A stretch of DNA of 64,000 nt, from contig NZ_CP059902.1 of NCBI RefSeq assembly GCF_014127105.1, positions 3,180,001 to 3,244,000 on the forward strand, in the 5' to 3' direction. This document shows, in pieces, positions 19,928 through 26,703 of this stretch; within the stretch, counting starts at the first letter, position 1, and each line of letters starts with the position of its first letter. The notes beneath the pieces were generated by a model. That model saw nothing but the letters and a program-made list of their open reading frames with translations. It was not told the DNA's origin and ran no database searches. Source of the stretch: Devosia sp. MC521 (lineage in GTDB: Bacteria; Pseudomonadota; Alphaproteobacteria; Rhizobiales; Devosiaceae). A program made the position numbers and the translations under genes.

Positions 19928-21019
19928 CTATTCCGCGACCAATGTGCCAGCCTCAACCTTGGCCGGATCGAGGATCAGCACATCGCCCTGGTTCAGCCCG
20001 CTGGTGACAATCACCCGCTCCGCTGGCCAATCATTGAACTCAATGGGCCGGGCCTCTGCGACGCCAGCATTGGCCACCATCACATGGCTCTGCGCGCCTT
20101 CGGTGATAATCGCGCGGCGCGGCACCGAAAGCGCGCCACTCACCTCTTCAACAATCACATTGGCATTGACCGTCAGCCCAACGGGCAGATCCACCGCCTC
20201 ATCAAAACCAATCTTGATCGCCCGACCACCGGTGGATGCATCCACAGTCGGCGCTGCGAAGGTAACAGTGCCATGCTGGGCGACGCTCGCCCCCACAGGC
20301 TTGAGCAAAACCTTCAGCCCTTCCGCAACGCGCGAGGAATAAAGCTCGTCGACATCGGTCTCAACCACGAGGTCGGAGAGATCGGCGATGCTGAAGAGCT
20401 CGCCTTGCGTATCCACCAACTGCCCCAAATCAACACCACGGCTGAGCACCACGCCCGAGATCGGCGCAGTAATCGTATATTGCTTGAGCTGCGCATCGGC
20501 CTGTTCCAGCGCTGCCTGCAGGCGCGCCGTCTCAGCAATTGCTGCCGACAATGAAAGTTCGGCGTCTTCGCGCGTCGAGCGCGAGGCATTTTCGCCCAAG
20601 GCCTGCGCCCGCTCAGCGGTCGCCTTGGCTTGGCTTTCTTTCACCTTTTGCGCATCGAGCGCAGCCCGGGACTGCTGCCACTGCGCATCGGCCAGTGCCT
20701 TATCGAGTTCGACCAGCACCTGGCCCTTTTCCACCGTATCGCCGGTGTCCGCCGCCACAGTCAGCGCCTTAGCCGAAACCGCCGCGCGCACCGTCACCGA
20801 GTTTTTTGCCGCGACGCGCCCGTTGACCGCCAACACTTGCGAAATATCCTGCGGCGCGATGGTTTCCAGCGCCACTTGCACACGCTTGGGCTCCCAGGGG
20901 CGAGCAATGGCTCCATAAGCCCCAAGCCCCACCAGCGCCACCAAACCGAAAATCAGCATCCCTTTAGGACGCTTCCGCTTCGTCTTCTGTTCCGAGTTGG
21001 GCTTGGCCACTGGTCTCAT
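19928..21019 (-). CDS. Periplasmic adaptor subunit (MacA/HlyD-like membrane fusion protein)
   Basis: 363 residues. A basic head and one membrane anchor (GMLIFGLVALVGLGAYGAIA) precede a biotinyl-lipoyl half (VEKGQVLVELDKALADAQW), an Ala/Gln/Glu-rich alpha-hairpin (about 100-175), the second lipoyl half (YTITAPISGVVLSRGVDLGQLV) and beta-barrel regions. It links the inner-membrane permease to an outer-membrane channel; no TolC is encoded in the window. The start is taken at ATG 21019 (MRPVAKPNSEQ). It is first of the three-gene operon. Confidence 0.9.
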   Translation of the reverse strand: MRPVAKPNSEQKTKRKRPKGMLIFGLVALVGLGAYGAIARPWEPKRVQVALETIAPQDISQVLAVNGRVAAKNSVTVRAAVSAKALTVAADTGDTVEKGQVLVELDKALADAQWQQSRAALDAQKVKESQAKATAERAQALGENASRSTREDAELSLSAAIAETARLQAALEQADAQLKQYTITAPISGVVLSRGVDLGQLVDTQGELFSIADLSDLVVETDVDELYSSRVAEGLKVLLKPVGASVAQHGTVTFAAPTVDASTGGRAIKIGFDEAVDLPVGLTVNANVIVEEVSGALSVPRRAIITEGAQSHVMVANAGVAEARPIEFNDWPAERVIVTSGLNQGDVLILDPAKVEAGTLVAE

Positions 21020-21117
21020 CCTAATGCGGTTTCTGCCTAAACGCCGGCAGAGGCGGAAAGAGTTCAAATAAACGCGAGCATGAATTCAAACGCGCTATTT
21101 AACCTTGATATTACGAT

Positions 21118-21149
21118 AAAAGGCCACCAGCAGATCACTGGCGGCCTTT
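21118..21149 (-). terminator. Terminator after the DUF1178 gene
   Basis: Read on the minus strand, AAAGGCCGCCAG pairs with CTGGTGGCCTTT, followed by TATC. It separates the comF-grxC-nitrilase-DUF1178 operon from the efflux operon. Confidence 0.8.
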
Positions 21150-21179
21150 GAAAAATTCAACACGCTGAAGCGTAAAGCC

Positions 21180-21602
21180 TCAGTTCTCCTCGCCCACATC
21201 AGGCAGGGGCAGAAACTCAACACCCTCGTCGACCAGCGCTGCGACCTCATCCTTGGTCGCTTCGCCATAAATCCCGCGCGGTGCAACTTCCTCGAAGTGG
21301 ATTTTGCGCGCTTCCTCGGCAAATTTATCGCCAACATAGTCCGCTTCGTTGACCACCTTCTGGCGGTACTGGCGCAAAAATTCGCGAACCTTGGCCGCTT
21401 CCGGATGAGCAGCGGACAGCGACACACGTTCACTATCCTTGCGCGCCACAGCGGGCGCCATCATCGCTTTTTCTACGGAGCGTCCGCCACAGATCGCGCA
21501 CAGCACAATGCCACGCGCTTTCTGCTCGTCATAAGCCGCTGCGCTCTTAAACCAAGCGTCGTAGCTATGCCCTTCGGCACAATGCAATGAATACTGGATC
21601 AC
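21180..21602 (-). CDS. DUF1178 family protein
   Basis: 140 residues. The conserved opening IQYSLHCAEGHSYDAWFKSA and the later CAICGGRSVEKAMMAP give a likely Cys-based zinc site; the middle region is charged. DUF1178 is a widespread proteobacterial family without a known role. It is last in the comF-grxC-nitrilase operon, 57 bases after the nitrilase gene. Confidence 0.88.
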   Translation of the reverse strand: MIQYSLHCAEGHSYDAWFKSAAAYDEQKARGIVLCAICGGRSVEKAMMAPAVARKDSERVSLSAAHPEAAKVREFLRQYRQKVVNEADYVGDKFAEEARKIHFEEVAPRGIYGEATKDEVAALVDEGVEFLPLPDVGEEN

Positions 21603-21659
21603 GGTTCAAATCGTTCTTGCAGGGGCAGTTTTGGTGCCATCCCGGTCATATAGGGGGTT

Positions 21660-22490
21660 TTACCCCTCATGCAAAGCCGGAGCGGCAAAGCTGCGGGCAT
21701 TGGCCAAGGCCGGCACACGTTGGCGCGCCTCGCCCACCGCCGCCAAATCAATATCAGCGATCAACACGCCGGGCCGATCATGGTCCAACTCCGCAATAAC
21801 TTTCCCCCAAGGATCGATGATCAGCGAATGCCCATAAGTGGCACGACCATTGGGGTGATGCCCGCCTTGCGCCGCCGCAATCACATAAGAGCCAGTTTCA
21901 ATCGCCCGCGCGCGCAAAAGCACATGCCAATGCGCCTGCCCTGTCGGCACCGTAAACGCGGCTGGCACAGCCATGAGCTGCGCTCCGGCATTAGCCAGCG
22001 TGTTGAACAGTTTTGGGAAGCGCATGTCGTAGCAAATGGCAAACCCAAGAGTGAACGCATCCACCTGTGCCACCACTGCCTCTTCGCCCGCCTTATAGGT
22101 GGCGCTCTCGCGATAGGCGTTGAGCCCGGCAATATCGGCATCGAACAGGTGGATCTTATCGTAGATTTTCACCTGCTGCCCATCGGGCCCAAACAGCACC
22201 GAGCGATTGGCAAAGCGCCCATCCTCAAGCGGAATCGGGAGCGAACCAATATGCACATACATGCTGTGCTGCTTGGCCAGTTCCCCGACGCGCTGGAGCT
22301 GTGGGTGCCCTTCAAAATTCGCCGCCACCGAGCGCAGCTGATCCCGGTTTTCCGGGAACAACAATGCAACCTCCGGGGTCTGCGCATACCGCACCCCAGC
22401 GGCCGAAGCCTCCGCCAACATGGACTCCAGCGCGGCCAGATTGGCCTGCGGATCAAGCCCGGAACACATTTGAATGGCGGCGATCTTCAT
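21660..22490 (-). CDS. Carbon-nitrogen hydrolase (nitrilase superfamily, Nit-like)
   Basis: 276 residues. The catalytic Glu is in TPEVALLF, Lys in YDKIHLFD and Cys in GFAICYDMRFP, the full Glu-Lys-Cys set. The C-terminal MAVPAAFTVPTGQAHW is typical of the Nit1/Nit2 branch, whose members act as amidases on deaminated glutathione or 2-oxo-acid amides. Its position 35 bases after a glutaredoxin gene fits a glutathione-repair role, which is inference. Confidence 0.9.
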   Translation of the reverse strand: MKIAAIQMCSGLDPQANLAALESMLAEASAAGVRYAQTPEVALLFPENRDQLRSVAANFEGHPQLQRVGELAKQHSMYVHIGSLPIPLEDGRFANRSVLFGPDGQQVKIYDKIHLFDADIAGLNAYRESATYKAGEEAVVAQVDAFTLGFAICYDMRFPKLFNTLANAGAQLMAVPAAFTVPTGQAHWHVLLRARAIETGSYVIAAAQGGHHPNGRATYGHSLIIDPWGKVIAELDHDRPGVLIADIDLAAVGEARQRVPALANARSFAAPALHEG

Positions 22491-22525
22491 GGTGAAACGC
22501 TCAGCTCGGCTAAATTGGGGTCCGC

Positions 22526-22780
22526 TTAGTTCGCCAACAGCGGATCGAGCCCGCCCTGGCGATCAAGCGCCGACATATCGTCATAGCCCCCGACATGGGT
22601 TTCGCCGATGAAGATTTGCGGCACGGTGCGACGACCATGAGCGCGTTCCATCATCAGCTCGCGCACCGCCGGGTCCACAACACTGATTTCCTCAAAGGCA
22701 ACGCCCTTTTCAGTGAGCAGCGCCTTAGCGGCGTGGCAGTAGGGGCATGTCGGGGTCGTATAGATTTCGACCTTAGCCAT
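22526..22780 (-). CDS. grxC: Glutaredoxin 3
   Basis: An 84-residue dithiol glutaredoxin with active site CPYC (TTPTCPYCHAAKALL), the TVPQIF cis-proline loop and the GGYDD glutathione-binding turn. It reduces protein disulfides and glutathione mixed disulfides in the cytoplasm. It sits between comF and the nitrilase gene. Confidence 0.95.
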   Translation of the reverse strand: MAKVEIYTTPTCPYCHAAKALLTEKGVAFEEISVVDPAVRELMMERAHGRRTVPQIFIGETHVGGYDDMSALDRQGGLDPLLAN

Positions 22781-22807
22781 TTGAATTCTCCGTCACTATT
22801 GTGCCTC

Positions 22808-23608
22808 TTATATGGGGTTGTCGTCGCCAATGACAACGCGGGCAAAGCTAAGCACGTCAATCTTCTCAACACCCGCCCGCTTGAGCGCGCGCGTCACCGC
22901 CTTAACCGTCGCGCCTGTGGTGTAAACATCGTCAACAATCACCACCCCGCGCCCTTTCAACCGCTCCAAAGCATGTGGATGCGTGGCAAAGGCTCCCTGC
23001 ACATTTCTCAGCCGCCGATCGCCACTGAGCCCAACTTGCTGCGCGGTTTTGCGTTTGCGCCTCACAACGAACGCATCAACTTCTAGCCCCACCAAGCGCG
23101 CAATTTCCTGCGCCAGCATCATGGATTGATTGTAGCGCCGAAACCGCAAGCGGCTGGCATGCAGCGGCACCGGCACCAACACCGGTTTTGCGCTCCAAAA
23201 CTCTCTCCCCGCGCCAACCATCAACCGCGCGCACAGCTTCGCCAGCTCCGGCCGGTCGCCATATTTGAGCTTGGCGACCAGCGCCCCCGCCATCTCATTG
23301 TAGTGAACGCTGGCTCGGGCGCGCGCAAAGGGCGGCGGGTCCGCAATCGCCTCAGCGGACAGAAAGTCTCCCCCTTCCGCTTCCACTGGTATGCCCATTA
23401 CCGAACAGAGCGGGGCGGTGATCGGGCGCAGCTTTGCAAAACACGCCCCACATAACCCTTGAGCCTCGGCCAATGGCGCCCCGCAACCGCCGCAACAGGG
23501 CGGATACAACTGGTCGAGCACAGAAGCGCCCGCCCACGCGAGCCCCTCGCGCACACGCCTCAATGCTCCGGCTTTGACTTCGCTTCCGCCCCTCTTCATA
23601 AGAGACAT
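22808..23608 (-). CDS. comF: ComF family protein (amidophosphoribosyltransferase-like)
   Basis: 266 residues. An N-terminal zinc-ribbon-like Cys cluster (YPPCCGGCG, GLCGACF) is followed by a phosphoribosyltransferase domain with the PRPP loop VVIVDDVYTTGAT. ComF proteins assist uptake or handling of single-stranded DNA in competent bacteria; their role elsewhere is uncertain. It is first in the operon, 27 bases before grxC, and divergent from the methyltransferase gene with only 35 bases between starts. Confidence 0.9.
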   Translation of the reverse strand: MSLMKRGGSEVKAGALRRVREGLAWAGASVLDQLYPPCCGGCGAPLAEAQGLCGACFAKLRPITAPLCSVMGIPVEAEGGDFLSAEAIADPPPFARARASVHYNEMAGALVAKLKYGDRPELAKLCARLMVGAGREFWSAKPVLVPVPLHASRLRFRRYNQSMMLAQEIARLVGLEVDAFVVRRKRKTAQQVGLSGDRRLRNVQGAFATHPHALERLKGRGVVIVDDVYTTGATVKAVTRALKRAGVEKIDVLSFARVVIGDDNPI

Positions 23609-23643
23609 TCTGTCACAGCCCCGATTTGGCGAAAGCCCCTCTT

Positions 23644-24474
23644 ATGTCTGCCCCGCCCCGCCTCTTCGACGCCGCCCAGATCGCCCGTAATTTGGCGCGC
23701 CGCGCCACAAGCGAAAACTTCGTCCGCGATCTGGTGCTGGAAGATTTGGCGGAACGCCTCAGTGCCTATAAGCGCAACTTTTCCCGCGCCATCATCATCG
23801 CGCCCGACGCCTCGACGCTTCCGACAACCCTCTTCACCGCCGATGGCCCCGTCCCTGTCACGCCCATCGAAGCCTATTCTGGGGCCGAATTTCCCGACCT
23901 GCCCGAAGGCGAGCAAGACCTCATCATCTCGCTTCTCCATCTCCACACCATTGATGATGTGCCCGGCCACCTCGTTCGTCTCCGCCGCCGTCTCAAACCC
24001 GATGGTCTTTTCATGGCGGCCTTTTTGGGCGGCGATACGCTCACCGAACTGCGCGAAGCTTTTCTCTCTGCCGACCTAACAATTTCGGGTGGCTCCTCGC
24101 CGCGCGTTGCTCCGATGGCGCAAGTGCGTGATGCGGGCGGTCTTTTGCAACGCGCCGGCTTTGCCCTGCCCGTTGCCGACGTCGAAACCCATCGCGTCCG
24201 CTATTCATCTCCCTTCGCGCTCATGGTCGAAGTGAAAGCCTTGGGCGCATCCAACCCCTTGCTCGAGCGCCCCAAACGCTTTGCCACCCGCACGCTCCTC
24301 GCCGAGGCGGCACAAGCCTATGCGAACCGCGACGCCGACCCCGACGGCCGCATCCGCGCCACTTTAGAAATCATCTGGCTGGCCGGCTGGGTCCCCCACG
24401 AAAGCCAACAAAAACCCCTAAAACCCGGCAGCGCCAAAGTCTCAATGACCCAGCTTTTGGGTGACAAGGCCTAA
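23644..24474 (+). CDS. SAM-dependent methyltransferase, BioC/NDUFAF5-like
   Basis: 276 residues. The segment ENFVRDLVLEDLAERLSAYKR is typical of the alphaproteobacterial relatives of mitochondrial NDUFAF5, a hydroxylase of complex I, and of BioC. The expected glycine-rich SAM loop is not obvious (AIIIAPDASTLP stands in its place), while LISLLHLHTIDDVPGHLVRLRRRLKPDGLF matches the later motifs in split form. Function is therefore uncertain between complex-I assembly and methyl transfer. ATG 23644 is chosen; 23626 is possible. Confidence 0.8.
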   Translation: MSAPPRLFDAAQIARNLARRATSENFVRDLVLEDLAERLSAYKRNFSRAIIIAPDASTLPTTLFTADGPVPVTPIEAYSGAEFPDLPEGEQDLIISLLHLHTIDDVPGHLVRLRRRLKPDGLFMAAFLGGDTLTELREAFLSADLTISGGSSPRVAPMAQVRDAGGLLQRAGFALPVADVETHRVRYSSPFALMVEVKALGASNPLLERPKRFATRTLLAEAAQAYANRDADPDGRIRATLEIIWLAGWVPHESQQKPLKPGSAKVSMTQLLGDKA

Positions 24475-24485
24475 GCCTTCCCACA

Positions 24486-24548
24486 GCCCCCCAAAAAACA
24501 CCGCTCCGCCTCCCTCCCCTTTGAGGGGAGGGATTGAGGGTGGGGGGG
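24486..24548. repeat. GC-rich palindromic repeat, copy A (module 1)
   Basis: CCTCCCTCCCC and GGGGAGGGATTGAGGGT form an imperfect inverted repeat in the gap after the methyltransferase gene. An upstream CCCCCCAAAAAACAC tail is shared with copy B 230 bases on. The element belongs to a family seen at least five times in the window. Confidence 0.8.
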
Positions 24549-24583
24549 CATCACCCAATGTTTACGACCAAATCAAAGCACTT

Positions 24584-24635
24584 CTTCACCTCTCCCTCCG
24601 GAGGAGAGGTCGACGCGCAGCGGCGGGTGAGGAGG
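24584..24635. repeat. GC-rich palindromic repeat, copy A (module 2)
   Basis: TTCACCTCTCC, CTCCGG and GGAGAGGTCGACGCGCAGCG followed by GGTGAGG. The same module, with few changes, lies at 30893-30943 next to the IS-split copy. In both places it follows module 1, so the two form one composite element. Confidence 0.75.
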
Positions 24636-24717
24636 CCCTCCCACAGCCCCCTAGCATACCACCCCATACTCTACCCACACCGTCATCCCGCTGGACGGCC
24701 GGGCCGATCTCCCAAGC

Positions 24718-24776
24718 CCCCCAAAAAACACTAGTCCGCCTTCCTCCCCCTCGATGGGAGGGATTGAGGGTGGGGC
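24718..24776. repeat. GC-rich palindromic repeat, copy B (module 1)
   Basis: The string CCCCCCAAAAAACAC, then GTCCGCC, TCCTCCCCC and GGGAGGGATTGAGGGTGGGG reproduce copy A in direct orientation. Between A and B I see module 2 and no gene. Confidence 0.75.
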
Positions 24777-24815
24777 AACATCCCCAAAGCCAAAACAGCA
24801 AAAATCCCAAAACCA

Positions 24816-24845
24816 AAAAGGGCCGGTGTTACCACCGACCCTTTT
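24816..24845 (-). terminator. Terminator after carD
   Basis: Minus-strand AAAAGGGTCGGTGG pairs with CACCGGCCCTTTT and is followed by further Ts, 23 bases beyond the carD stop. Confidence 0.85.
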
Positions 24846-24867
24846 AATCTCAATGCGTCGTCGAAAC

Positions 24868-25437
24868 TTACGCGGCAGCTTCTTCGTCGCTATCAGCGTC
24901 CGCGGCATCAGCCTTGGTGCGCTTCGGGCTCTTGGCGAGCTGCTTTTCGATCAGCTGCACAGCTTCGGTCAGGGTCAGCTTACGCACCGAACCGATTTCA
25001 CGGCTCATGCGATCCATTGCCTGTTCAAACAGCTGGCGTTCCGAATAGGACTGCTCTGGCTGTTCTTCAGAACGATAGAGGTCACGAACAACTTCCGAAA
25101 TAGCGATCAGATCGCCCGAGTTGATCTTGGCTTCGTATTCCTGAGCGCGGCGCGACCACATGGTGCGCTTGACGCGAGCGCGACCGGTAACGGTGTCGAG
25201 CGCCTTCTTCACTTCTTCGTCTTCGGCCAGCTTACGCATGCCAACAGACTTGATCTTTGCTGTAGGGACGCGCAGTGTCAGCTTGTCTTGTTCAAAGCTG
25301 ATAACGAACAGCTCAAGGGTTAGCCCGGCGACTTCCTGCTCTTCGATCGACACGATCACGCCGACGCCATGTGCTGGGTAGACGACAAATTCGCCCGTCT
25401 TGAACCCAAGCCGCTGCTGCTGCTTCTTGGCTACCAT
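24868..25437 (-). CDS. carD: CarD/CdnL family RNA-polymerase-binding regulator
   Basis: 189 residues. The N-terminal RNAP-interacting Tudor-like domain (GEFVVYPAHGVGVIVSIEEQEVAG) is followed by a helical DNA-minor-groove domain (RRAQEYEAKINSGDLIAISEVVRDLYR) and an acidic Ala/Asp tail. CarD stabilises open complexes, notably at rRNA promoters. AAGGAG lies 8 bases before ATG 25437 and decides the start over the longer frame. The roughly 200-base leader has a promoter, a terminator-like hairpin and a UUCG hairpin, suggesting regulation of its own expression. Confidence 0.95.
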   Translation of the reverse strand: MVAKKQQQRLGFKTGEFVVYPAHGVGVIVSIEEQEVAGLTLELFVISFEQDKLTLRVPTAKIKSVGMRKLAEDEEVKKALDTVTGRARVKRTMWSRRAQEYEAKINSGDLIAISEVVRDLYRSEEQPEQSYSERQLFEQAMDRMSREIGSVRKLTLTEAVQLIEKQLAKSPKRTKADAADADSDEEAAA

Positions 25438-25514
25438 ATGCTGGAACTCCTTGTTGACGCCCCACAATGGCCGGTTCCTTGCGGCAAGGACCTGCCATAG
25501 ATACTCAATTACTC

Positions 25515-25530
25515 AAACGCCGAAGCGTTT
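25515..25530 (-). other. UUCG-tetraloop hairpin in the carD leader
   Basis: Minus-strand AAACGC-TTCG-GCGTTT is a 6-bp stem capped by the very stable UUCG tetraloop, about 80 bases before the carD start. There is no U-run, so it is not a terminator by itself. Confidence 0.5.
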
Positions 25531-25597
25531 CAGGCAGCAGAGCTTCACGGTCGCCCGGATCCGCTTTCCGTGCGCCATTCACCAGATGATGTGTGTC

Positions 25598-25623
25598 AAA
25601 AAAATCGTGCCTAAAGGCACGGT
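25598..25623 (-). terminator. Terminator-like hairpin in the carD leader
   Basis: Minus-strand CGTGCC-TTTA-GGCACG is followed by A and seven Ts. It stands between the predicted carD promoter and the carD start, where it could attenuate transcription; it could instead end fdxA read-through. Confidence 0.65.
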
Positions 25624-25651
25624 GCTGACGGGCTCAACTGCTTATGGGAGT

Positions 25652-25680
25652 ACCATAGCATAAAATTTCGGCAGAATCAA
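25652..25680 (-). promoter_or_regulatory. Predicted promoter for carD
   Basis: TTGATT (25680-25675) and TATGGT (25657-25652) are spaced by 17 bases, and TGC just before the -10 gives an extended -10 element. Transcription would begin near 25645, some 208 bases before carD. Confidence 0.55.
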
Positions 25681-25751
25681 AAGGTACTAATCAAAGCGCG
25701 AATACTGCGCAAGCGCGCGCGCGTCACAGTTTAGCCCTTTCCCAACAAACC

Positions 25752-25784
25752 CTTGCGCCGCCGAGAAAAACCGGCGGCGGCAAG
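25752..25784 (-). terminator. Probable terminator after fdxA
   Basis: A GC-rich stem (CTTGCCGCCGCCG with CGGCGGCGCAAG, one bulge) around a U-rich loop begins about 15 bases past the fdxA stop. The following GGGTTTGTT is only moderately U-rich. Confidence 0.5.
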
Positions 25785-25798
25785 TTGTGTACGCAGCT

Positions 25799-26137
25799 TT
25801 AGTCGCCTTCGCCGGGCGTCTCAGAGAAGTACTTTTCGAGCTTACCTTCTTCGCCATCACGTTCCTTTGCTTCCGCCAAAGGATCGCGACGTTCGGTCAA
25901 ATTAGGCCAAGCGGCTGCATACTTCCGATTCAGTTCAAGCCATGAGTCGAGGCCTGGCTCGGTATCGGGCTTGATCGCTTCGGCCGGGCATTCTGGTTCA
26001 CACACACCGCAGTCGATGCACTCGTCCGGGTGAATGACCAGCATGTTCTCGCCTTCGTAGAAGCAGTCTACAGGACAAACTTCAACGCAGTCGGTGTACT
26101 TGCAGGAGATGCAGTTGTCGGTGACAATGTAAGTCAT
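25799..26137 (-). CDS. fdxA: 7Fe ferredoxin FdxA
   Basis: 112 residues. The first cluster site [18 protein letters not shown] has the altered spacing of a [3Fe-4S]/[4Fe-4S] ferredoxin, and [12 protein letters not shown] provides the second set. The C-terminal extension ([14 protein letters not shown]) is typical of the FdxA group in alphaproteobacteria. It is a cytoplasmic electron carrier; partner enzymes are unknown. Confidence 0.95.
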   Translation of the reverse strand: MTYIVTDNCISCKYTDCVEVCPVDCFYEGENMLVIHPDECIDCGVCEPECPAEAIKPDTEPGLDSWLELNRKYAAAWPNLTERRDPLAEAKERDGEEGKLEKYFSETPGEGD

Positions 26138-26289
26138 ATTTGCAGGATTTCCCGTGGGGAAGCGACCCTAGCCTTGGGCAGGACCGGGCCAATCTCAACT
26201 GGGTTTGGTGCTAACGTGTTTTTGCCGAGGCCGCAAGGCTAGCAAGGGAGACTGTTTGGCGCAGAACAGCTCTTGGTGAATACGTTATT

Positions 26290-26697
26290 CTATTCCTCGA
26301 ACCCATCGCGCAGACGATCGGTGTCGCGCCGCTCTTTTTTCGTCGGACGCCCTGCCCCCGGTGCCCGCTCGGCAATCGCCGCCTCATAGGGGCTTTTCTC
26401 GGATTTCGGCAGAGGTGGGGGTGAGAGATCCTCATAGAGCCCTTGGGCTTCGGCTGCCGGTCCCCGCCTTACGCCCGGATCAACAATGCGCCAGACGAGC
26501 ACGCGATTGTGCAGCGCCATCGTCAGCACATCGCCTGCGCCGACCTTATGGTCACTTTTATCGGTCTTTTCGGAATTGACCCGGATGGCGCCGGTTTCGA
26601 TGATCTTTTGCGCCAGAGTGCGTGACTTTACGGCACGCGAGAAAAAGAGGAACCGGTCGAGCCGCTCCTTGCGGAGCGGAACCTCGCCCGGTCCCAA
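26290..26697 (-). CDS. S4-domain RNA-binding protein (Hsp15-like)
   Basis: 135 residues. The S4 domain occupies about 8-70 (ERLDRFLFFSRAVKSRTLAQKII, GAIRVNSEK, VGAGDVLTM) with a charged tail rich in Pro, Arg and Lys. Hsp15 homologues bind 50S subunits carrying stalled nascent chains. The start codon is TTG, 6 bases after the helicase stop, with GAGTAAG as the likely ribosome site, so it is translationally tied to the helicase. Confidence 0.85.
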   Translation of the reverse strand: MGPGEVPLRKERLDRFLFFSRAVKSRTLAQKIIETGAIRVNSEKTDKSDHKVGAGDVLTMALHNRVLVWRIVDPGVRRGPAAEAQGLYEDLSPPPLPKSEKSPYEAAIAERAPGAGRPTKKERRDTDRLRDGFEE

Positions 26698-26703
26698 TTT
26701 GTC

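Noticed and set aside
24550..24720. Repeat cluster as a CRISPR array
   Set aside because: Repeats are few, palindromic, unevenly spaced and of two kinds, with no cas gene in the window.
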